A stretch of 64,000 nucleotides of DNA from Neodontobutis hainanensis (Eukaryota > Chordata > Actinopteri > Gobiiformes > Odontobutidae). Each line of letters begins with the position of its first letter. Within the stretch, counting starts at the first letter, position 1. Positions 56,451-64,000 of the stretch are shown in pieces. Below the pieces are notes generated by a model. That model made no database searches and was not told the DNA's origin. It saw only the letters and a program-made list of their open reading frames with translations. A program made the position numbers and the translations under genes. The DNA lies in contig JALDNG010000020.1 of NCBI GenBank assembly GCA_024349245.1, positions 21,238,501 to 21,302,500 of the forward strand, read 5' to 3'.

Positions 56451-58003
56451 GACCTTCTGAGAACTGTCAAAGACATCTCTATCTGCAGTACACTAACTTT
56501 TAGTGAACTTCAAACAGTGTTTAATTTGGTGGTAGTTAATCTGGTCATAATTAGGAAAAACAATCAAATGTAAAAAACTGTCTTGATTCTGTACAAAAAT
56601 ACAATAAATTTATTAAAATGTCCATTTGTCTACTGGATTTGTTTTTATTTTGCCTTCAAAACAGCATGTTTTTTTAAAGTTAAAGTTTGACTCAGTAGAT
56701 GTTAGCATCCCTGTCCCCTCTGTCCTTTTCTTGTGTTGTCCTGTTTGTTTCTCCTTCCCTTCTGTCTGTTTGGAGCTGGCCAGACTCATCAGACTCATCA
56801 CTTCTCACCTGCACTCCCGGCAGAAGAGAAAACCCCACCCACTCAACGCTCAACAAGATTCTCTCATCTTTTGTTTATGAAGAACTTCAGCAGAGACAGA
56901 GAAGTGTCTCTTAGATGCAGTGGTTCATCTGTGAATGTTATAAGTTCTGATGTTTGTGAACCTTAAATATGTATAAATAAATAAAAAGAATGTCATATAT
57001 CAATGTCTGTTTATTTAAAATGTAACTATTATTATTTGCAAATATTTAGATCACATGAAATTAAAATTCTAAAGTTAATGTGAGAAATAAATCATTTATT
57101 ATTAAAGAAATTGTTATTTGTATGATATTCATTACTCTACATGTCAATAAAAGACACAGATGAGGACCATATCTATATCTCGAATCTAATCTAATATGGT
57201 CTTGGTACCATAGCTTGTCTGTGGGAGCAGAACAACTTTGACAGAGAGTGGCCTGTGTCACAGATCTTTCTCATCATGTGAGCATACTTTTGTGTGCAGT
57301 CATTGGTTAAATTACATTTACGAGGTGTGATGGTTTTAATTCAAACTAAGCAGCCATGGCTTGCAGCTACAAGAGGGCGCTTCAAATCATTGGTGTCAAC
57401 TTGACATGAGTCTTAGCAGGTGAAGACAAGTTGGTTTCCTATAGCTTGAGCCTTCAAAAAACCTATGCAAAACATTTATAATTTTACTCAATACTTTGCT
57501 GGTTTATTTATAGTAGCAAAATGTAATGGAAATTATGTCTGTGAACTAAATTTGAAGCCAGTCACTATTCTTTTGGCTAAACCTCATGCTATCTGTCTTC
57601 TGTATTGCCTTTTTTGAGACAACGTGACAAATCCTGCCGTTCTAGACTGAAGTTAACTGTTAACTAAGAGCATACAGTATATTCCAAATATCTGGACTGG
57701 ATTACTCAGATATTTTCTGGTGAGTGTTCTGCTGCTGTGCCACCAAAGCTACTACTTACCATCATGCTCCATGTTTGAGGTTTACATACAAATAAACTGC
57801 ATATGTCATTCATATGGCACATCCACATCAAACAGTCTACTACTTTATTATATCTTCTAAAAACCCCTCCCATAACAACATACAACAAAATCACATTAAG
57901 AAATATTTATGATGGGAGTCATTGCTGTGTAAATTGGCACTTCATTTGTAAAAAGCATTCCACCCGCTCCACTAACATTAGGGGTGAAACGCAGGCTCAT
58001 TCA
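56451..58003. other. Downstream of the SUN gene, no further gene seen
   Basis: AATAAA at 56603-56608 and a cluster near 56978 are possible polyadenylation signals for the SUN transcript. Frames at 56626-56966 are C/T-rich and without domains. Confidence 0.35.
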
Positions 58004-58141
58004 TACGGTGGCTGAGACAGCTCAACACGCTGCAAATGAAGAAAGCATCTTCATCAGTTTGACAACATGCGCGCTGCAAATCCTCACAACACATACAAAT
58101 ACAAAAACGCGTTGCATATCCTCACAACACATGCAAAGACA
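58004..58141 (+). mobile_element. Fold-back element, second copy (left arm only)
   Basis: TACGGTGGCTGAGACAGCTC, then CACGCTGCAAATGAAGAAAG and ACAAATACAAAAACGCGTTG, match the left arm of the element at 15639. The right arm and a target duplication were not found. Confidence 0.75.
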
Positions 58142-58189
58142 AAAAAGGATTTTTTGGTTTTCATGAGCTTATTGCCAAAATCATCAGTA

Positions 58190-58390
58190 TTAAAACAATA
58201 AAAGACCTGAAATATTTCAGTTGGTGTGCAATGAATCTAAAATATATGAAAGTTAAATTTTTATCATTACATTATGGAAAATAATGAACTTTTACCACAA
58301 TATGCTATTTTTTTGAGAAGGACCTGTATATGTTCACAGGGATCATGCTGCAGTGCTTTATTAAAGATGCATTTTGTGAAATGCATCTTG
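58190..58390. repeat. Interspersed repeat end plus an 11-bp hairpin
   Basis: GAAATATTTCAGTTGGTGTG ... TTTTTTGAGAAGGACCTGTA is a block I recognise as the end of a frequent fish repeat of unknown class. Just after it, AAGATGCATTT (58364-58374) and AAATGCATCTT (58379-58389) form a perfect hairpin with a 4-base loop. Confidence 0.4.
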
Positions 58391-60485
58391 ATTTGAACAA
58401 AATTTGAACAAAATGGAACATATTGGCTTTAGCTGGCACCCTTTGTTTTTTATTGAAATGGATTTGATAAAACTAATAATAAATTGATAAATTGATTGAC
58501 TTCATGTGTTAGGCTTTTTAGTTCAGTGTGGTTTTGCTTTGGGGGAATTTGCTTCCTGGAATCCCTTTGTTTTTCCCAATTTTCACTTATTAAAAATCCT
58601 TTTGGACCAAACTGGGCCATCTTTAAGCAATGCTGCATTTCTGTGTTTGGTTGTATGTTAATCCAGAGGTGTCCAGAGAAAGTTTCTTCTGCAACTCATG
58701 GCATTGTCTCCTGGAAATGCAACTCAAATACACATAGACCAGACTAATTTGTAGTATAGAATAGAAAAAAGAATCAGTACAGCTGGTCTGGCTAGTATTT
58801 TGGCATCTAAGTGGAGATAAATGTTTTCTTCTTTGGAATGGTACAGTTATTTTTCATCTTATTCTGAGGCTCTCCTTATTTTTTGGGCCATTTTTCTGTT
58901 TGTCATTTGCATGTGATGGTCTCCAAAGCCAAAATCTCACTCTCCCTTGTTGCTTTTTCTGTCAGATCCTATTATTATAGTCCAGTTTTTTTCCCAAACA
59001 TGACAGCAAAGCTACTCTGTGGTTTCTTCAACTCTTTACCTCCTGTAGGCACAGCCAGACTGATGTTAATAATCTACTGCTGGATCCTGTCTCAGAATGA
59101 AGTAGTTGTATTAATTGTGCACTGTTCCTTGTTTGAGTTGATCCCTCTCGGCAGCTGGTGGTAATATTGGGTGGGTGGGTAAACAAATGCATTAATATTG
59201 ATCAAGAGTTTGCACTACAGTGATGCCCAAAAAACCCTCTCACACAATTACAAAAATAACGTTCTTTCATTGGACACTGCAACTAAAATCATCGGCCAAC
59301 TTATCCAGGGCTCGGTCGCAGGGGCAGCAGTCAAAGCATGGTCTCAGACCTCCCCTATCTGTAGTACTTTTGTTTTTATAATGCACAGATATTGGAGGAA
59401 TATTGTTGGTTGCACTGGTGGCCCACATATTTGTGGACCTTGGACTTTTCTCATATCAGTCAATTTCAATAGCCATATTGCAAAGACTACTTAAATAACT
59501 ATCCATGCAACACCTCTCATTACATTTTGGATTGACTAAATGTAGTGATACTGTGTGACCAAAAAGTTAGTCTAGAGTCAGTCTACAATAAATATGCAAC
59601 TGCTGTTTGTTTGGACGGCATCTTTCTTTCAACGTGAGTGCTCTCTTTTTGTACAGACATAAATGGAGTTAATGTCTCTATAGGGATATTGTTTATGCAA
59701 AGAACGAAAGCTAGCTCTCTGGTGCACAAGCAAGAAACCTAAAATCCATAAGGGTTTGAGGTTTTGTAGTGGGCTGCAGCAGTTGTGTGCTGGAAAGGTC
59801 GTATTCTGTCTGATGATGCTAGCACACTAAACACACTGATCAGAGAGGGAAAATATGTTGTTGGACTGGAACTGGACCAATTCTCAACCCCCCCCCCCTT
59901 TTATTTTCCTCTTTTGGTCAGCTTGCCTCCAACAGCTTAACCCATTTGTAACAGCCCTCACGTCTGACAGAGGTTAGTCTAGTCTTTAAATACCCAGTGT
60001 CCTTGACATCACACGTTAAAAGTTGTGACAAGTAGCAGTCCCGCTTCCCAAAAGACTTATGGCAAATAACTAGGATGAAGTCACCATTGTAAAACAACAC
60101 ACTAAGTTTCCTAGGATTGTAAAGGCCTGTTGCTCAACATTCTGTGTGCTTGGGGAATATGTCCTGCATAATTGTTCGGATAATTTCTGTAGAGGCAACT
60201 GAGGTCAGGCATGGGCCTCCTTCCACCTTCTTCCACCAACCATCTATAAAGTCAGTATGAGCAATTTCCAAACTGCCAGTAACATTAGGATTTCACTACA
60301 CCAGATGTTTCTCCACAATGGCCTGTAGTGTAATGATAGTGACTCATTGATTATCCATTTGAAAAAGTGGAGCTAAATGTTGATACCAAGAGTTTGTTGC
60401 CTAGTTATGTTTAGGTTAATGCCCAAAAACTATTTTCTGTTGTCACAATGTTTTGACCTTTGGTTGTTTGCTTAGTACTTGTTGT
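58391..60485. other. No gene seen
   Basis: No supported exon on either strand. A poly-C run lies near 59889. Confidence 0.4.
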
Positions 60486-60630
60486 AGGTCAGGGGTGTCA
60501 AATTCAAATTCACAGAATTAAAAGTTGGGACTAAGTTGCGGGGAAAACTCAATATTTATTTAAAATTTTTAACATCTGCATGTTAAAAAAAAAACATGCA
60601 GATTTTTTTATTTTTTTAACATCTGCATGA
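60486..60630. repeat. Interspersed repeat start and direct/inverted TTTTAACATCTGCATG motif
   Basis: GGGGTGTCAAATTCAAATTC resembles the repeat at 33889. It is followed by AACATCTGCATGTT (60571), its inverse AACATGCAGAT (60593) and a direct repeat of TTTTAACATCTGCATG (60615), which ends exactly where the LINE frame begins. Confidence 0.5.
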
Positions 60631-61862
60631 CCTCCCGTGGGCCCACCACCTGCAGGAGGAACCGTAAGGGGCCGGTGCAAAATGGATTGGGTGACAGTCG
60701 AAGGTGGGAGCCTCAACGACCCAATCCCCGGACACAGAATCTGGCGCTAGGGACATGGAATGTCACCTCACTGGCGGGTAAGGAGCCTGAGCTTGTGCGG
60801 GAGGTTGACAGATACGGACTAGAGATAGTCGGGCTCACCTCCACGCACAGCTTGGGCTCTGGAACCCAAATTCTTGAGAGAGGCTGGACTCTCCACTACT
60901 CTGGAGTTGCCTGCGGTGACAGGCGGCGGGCCGGTGTGGGTTTGCTCATTGCCCCCCGGCTCAGCCGCCATGTGTTGGAGTTCACCCCAGTGAACGAGAG
61001 GGTCGCTTCCCTGTGCCTTCGCGTCGGGGATAGGTCTCTAACTGTTGTTTGTGTTTACGGGCCAAATGGCAGTGCAGAGTACCCGGCCTTCTCGGAGTCT
61101 CTGGGAGGGGTGCTGGAAAGTGCTTCGACCGGAGACTCCGTCGTTCTACTGGGGGACTTCAACGCTCACATGGGCAGCGACAGTGACACCTGGAGGGGCG
61201 TGATTGGGAGGAACGGCCCCCCTGATCTGAACCCGAGTGGTGTTCTGTTATTGGACTTCTGTGCTAGCAACAGTTTGTCCATAACAAACACCATCTTCAA
61301 GCATAAGGGTGTCCATCAGTGCACGTGGCACCAGGACACCCTAGGCCGGAGATCGATGATCGACTTTGTAGTTGTTTCATCTGACCTCCGACCGTATGTC
61401 TTGGACACTCGGGTGAAGAGAGGGGCGGAGCTGTCAACTGATCACCACCTGGTTTGAGTTTTATCCGATGGTGGGGGAGAAAGCTGGACAGACTCGGCAG
61501 GCCCAAACGTACTGTGAGGGTCTGTTGGGAACATTTGGCCGAGCCCCCTGTCAGAAAGATCTTCAACTCCCACCTCCGGCAGAGCTTTGACCAGATCCCG
61601 AGGGAGGTTGAAGACATTGAGTCTGAGTGGACCATGTTCTCCACCTCCATTGTCGATGCGGCCACTCGAAGCTGTGGCCGTAAAGTCTCCGGTGCCTGTC
61701 GTGGCAGCAACTCCCGAACCAGTGGTGGACACCGAAGTAAGGGATGCCGTCAAGCTGAAGAAGGAGAACTACCGAGCCTGGTTGGCTCGTGGGACTTCTG
61801 AGGCAGCGGATAGGTACCAGCAGGCCAAGCGGACTGCAGCCCTGGTGGTTGTGCCAAGATGA
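60627..61862 (+). pseudogene. APE-type LINE, endonuclease half only (3'-truncated)
   Basis: An open frame of 276 residues (60627-61457) encodes a leader, then LALGTWNVTSLAGKEPELVR, GVGLLIAPRLSRHV, VVCVYGPNGSAEYPAF, VVLLGDFNAHMGSDSDTW, ITNTIFKHKGVHQCTWHQDT, RSMIDFVVVSSDLR and STDHHLV. It continues out of frame through CWEHLAEPPVR and RSCGRKVSGACRG to about 61862. The RT and tail are missing, although normal LINE truncation removes the 5' end. The position where APE nucleases carry the catalytic glutamate reads LTSTHS. Clade not assigned (I- or Nimb-like suspected). Base composition is much more GC-rich than the neighbours. Confidence 0.8.
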
Positions 61863-62403
61863 CCAGAATCCGCACTATCATCTACGGACAAGGAAGCATA
61901 AGCCTCCTTGGGCTTTTCCTACCAGAGTGTACTGTAACATCAACGTCCACACATCTTTAGGCCATTTAAGCGACTCAGCAAAACTCTCAAAATGTGTAAA
62001 GTATTTATCTACATCCTTTTTGTTAAATTGTGAAACCAACCAGATATTTTTCCTCACAAATTCAGGCAATCTAGGCAGCCGAGTTGACACAGACGGCTCT
62101 GTTGCATTTCTTGCTCGACATTCTTCTGCTCCAAAGAGAGCCGTTGCAACTCAATTTCCAGCTCCTTCAGACGAATAGCGTCTTCCATTGAGGACAAATG
62201 AGGGCTTTTGGGCCAGCTGATGGCAGAAATATGCCACGCTGAATCAAAGCAGACCACACTTCTTCCTTAATCACTGCCTTTTTATCCTGTCTCAACACAA
62301 CTGCCTCATACTCCTCCGCTAATGCCAGGAAATTATCTTTATAGCACCTGTGAAATACCTCCAAAGTGGGCGCTTTAATAAACTCATCCAGATTAAATGA
62401 CAT
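61863..62403 (-). pseudogene. Gmr1-type gypsy gag, frameshifted
   Basis: On the minus strand MSFNLDEFIKAPTLEVFHRC starts at 62403. A charged helical segment follows (EIELQRLSLEQKNVEQEMQQ), then FNKKDVDKYFTHFESFAESL and KWPKDVWTLMLQYTLVGKAQ, the gag core of fish gypsy elements of this type. After a one-base shift the reading continues EAYASLSVDDSAD and stops matching at about 61866. Gag C-terminus and protease are absent. The pol half of the same element lies at 38780-40950 on the same strand. Confidence 0.8.
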
Positions 62404-62662
62404 CCTAACACCTGGAATCTACGCAGCCAAACAACAAAAGGCTAACGCACAAACAACAAAGCTTTACCCACACAACAAACCACAAAGCCTTTTTCATTCG
62501 CTGCTCAAATGCTTACAAATGACATACTCCAATTTGAAATTGTGCCACGCAAAATCCAAAATGCCACAACACACGTTACCCACAAATCTGTACTATACCA
62601 GCTACAAAAGGTAACTTATCAAATTGGGCAGCACAACTACGAAATAAGGTTTTGTTTTTTTT

Positions 62663-62674
62663 AACGAGCCCCCA
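62663..62674 (-). other. Putative primer binding site (proline tRNA-like)
   Basis: TGGGGGCTCGTT on the minus strand matches the first 11 bases (TGGGGGCTCGT) of the proline-tRNA primer site used by several retroviruses. It lies directly inside the shortened 5' LTR. Confidence 0.55.
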
Positions 62675-62806
62675 TAAAGCGTAAAAAAAACAAAAATATC
62701 TAAACTATGAAAACCACCTAATACAAAATATACAAAAGAGATAAACGATTAATAAAATGACTACATAAAATAAAGAAGATGGAAATTGGTGCACTGGCAC
62801 CTAACA
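62675..62806 (-). repeat. 5' LTR of the Gmr1-type gypsy element, internally shortened
   Basis: In element direction it starts TGTTAGGTGCC at 62806, next to the target duplication GAGAC (62807-62811). About 105 bases match the 3' LTR. It then ends early against the primer site, whereas the 3' LTR is about 430 bases. Most of the LTR has been lost. Confidence 0.75.
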
Positions 62807-63602
62807 GAGACACACCAAACATGGGGAAGAAGGTGCTCTGGTCAGATGAAACCAAAATTGAACTTATGTTTGGCGTAAAAGCAACACAGCTCATCAACCT
62901 GAACACACCATCCCCACTGTCAAACATGGTGGTGGCAGCATCATGGTTTGGGCCTGCTTTTCTTCAGCAGGGACAGGGAAGATGGTTCAAATTGATGGGA
63001 AGATGGATGGAGCCAAATACAGGACCATTCGGGAAGAAAACCTGATGGAGTCTGCAGAAGACCTGAGACTGGGACGGAGATTTGTCTTCCAACAAGACAA
63101 TGATTCAAAACATAAAGCAAAATCTACAATGGAATGGTTCACAAATAAACATATCCAGGTGTAAGAATGGCCAAGTCAAAGTCCAGACCAGAATCCAATC
63201 AAGAATCTGTGGAAAGAACTGAAAACTGCTGTTCACAAATGCTCTCCATCCAACCTCACTGAGCTCGAGCTGTTTTAAAAGGAGGAATGGGCAAAAATTT
63301 CCGTCTCTCAAAGTGGAAAACTGATAGAAACATACCCCAAGCGACTTACAGCTGTAATCGCAGCAAAAGGTGGCGCTACAAAGTATTAACTTAAGGGGGC
63401 TGAATAATTTTGCATGCCCAATTTTTCAGTTTTTTATTTGTTAAAGTTTGAAATATCCAAGAAATTATGTTTTACTTCATGATTGTGTCCCACTTGTTGA
63501 TTCTTCACAAAAAATTACAGTTTTATAACTTTATGTTTGAAGCCTGAAATGTGGCAAAACATCGCAAAGTTCATAGGGGCCGAATACTTTCGCAAGGCAC
63601 TG
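62807..63602 (+). mobile_element. Tc1-like transposon, right half
   Basis: GAGACACACCAAACATGGGG continues the Tc1 sequence interrupted at 37941. The terminal inverted repeat (63395-63602) ends in ...CGCAAGGCACTG, followed by TA (63603-63604). It pairs with the left end at 37138 over about 210 bases. Confidence 0.9.
62812..63389 (+). pseudogene. Tc1 transposase, C-terminal catalytic half
   Basis: KKVLWSDETKIELMFGVK carries the first catalytic aspartate. After frame changes FVFQQDNDSKHKAKST carries the second. The third block reads SPDQNPIKNLWKEL, where the expected glutamate of NPIENLW is lysine. A stop codon lies between the second and third blocks. The end LTAVIAAKGGATKY precedes a stop at about 63389. 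The enzyme is inactive by three independent defects: split gene, stops and catalytic-residue loss. Confidence 0.85.
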
Positions 63603-63604
63603 TA

Positions 63605-64000
63605 TGTGCCGTGGCTCAAAAAGGTTAAGAAATACTGCTCTATGAGACACTCCTAGCCCCTCCCTTCTCTGCTCTCTCTCGGGAGCTGTGCTTCTTTTCC
63701 TTTTTTCCTCAGTGCAACAAGTTTTACCACCCCTCTCCTCATATAAAATCATAAATATTACTTTACTCTTTTCCAGGGAACTATCCAGGGTAATCTCTAA
63801 AAGCAGAAGTGTCCATTGAGCAGCGTGTCTTTTTTATTTTCCATTCCTAGCTCGAGTGTGTTAACCACAGTCAAAATAACGCACTAAACCAAAAAAATGT
63901 ACGTGCTAGGTTTATCAGCCCTAATAAAATATTTGTTTCATAAGTGATGCTTATTAATATTACTCTCTATGATTTTTTTTCCAGGTTTACATTTGTCACA
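63605..64000 (+). other. hAT 3' end continuation, then unannotated sequence
   Basis: TGCCGTGGCTCAAAAAGGTT (63607-63626) continues the hAT-like end interrupted at 37137. Beyond about 63645 no gene or repeat was recognised. Confidence 0.5.

Noticed and set aside
37138..63602. Tc1 as a still mobile 26-kb carrier
   Set aside because: The transposase is split, has stops and lost the catalytic glutamate. Movement by an outside transposase is conceivable but not supported, since the size far exceeds normal Tc1 elements.

Overview
This is vertebrate, almost certainly teleost fish, genomic DNA. It is AT-rich, with long non-coding stretches, short exons bounded by GT/AG splice sites, and a dense mix of fish-type transposable elements: L2, Rex1-like and RTE LINEs, sushi-type and Gmr1-type Ty3/gypsy elements, Penelope-like elements, Tc1, hAT, tRNA-derived SINEs and fold-back elements. 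Nothing looks prokaryotic. No tRNA, rRNA or CRISPR locus was found. Family names come from recognising translated motifs by eye, not from database searches.

Left part (1-9060): an L2 LINE (copy A) is interrupted by a truncated sushi-type gypsy element and by an opposite-strand Rex1-like LINE, then abuts an RTE remnant. 9061-30100 is mostly unannotatable sequence with a split Tc1, SINEs, Penelope fragments (one pair of inverted LTRs carries a hammerhead-ribozyme-like core), a fold-back element with a 6-bp target duplication, and simple repeats. A possible signal-peptide exon lies on the minus strand at 28252-28366.

Middle (30109-36660): an L2 fragment, then the last four exons of a minus-strand gene of the SEL1L3 family (31987-35793). 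The exons join in phase and end in a C-terminal membrane segment.

Right part (36664-63640) is a nest. A hAT remnant is split by a Tc1 element whose inverted repeats and TA duplications lie at 37138 and 63602. The Tc1 transposase gene is split by a Gmr1-type gypsy (37942-62806, 5-bp duplication GAGAC, integrase before reverse transcriptase, minus strand). The gypsy is split again: its gag and its integrase-RT half are separated by about 20.9 kb. That filler holds a full-length-looking L2 (copy B), a second L2 (copy D) with a long intact RT frame, an apparently intact seven-exon gene for a short SUN-domain protein (50786-55443, plus strand), and a 3'-truncated LINE. The SUN gene thus lies inside a three-layer transposon nest, probably within a sel1l3 intron. 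This is the most interesting structure in the window, but a misassembly must be excluded.

The two host genes have no evident functional link: one encodes a Sel1-repeat membrane protein, the other an inner-nuclear-membrane LINC-type protein.
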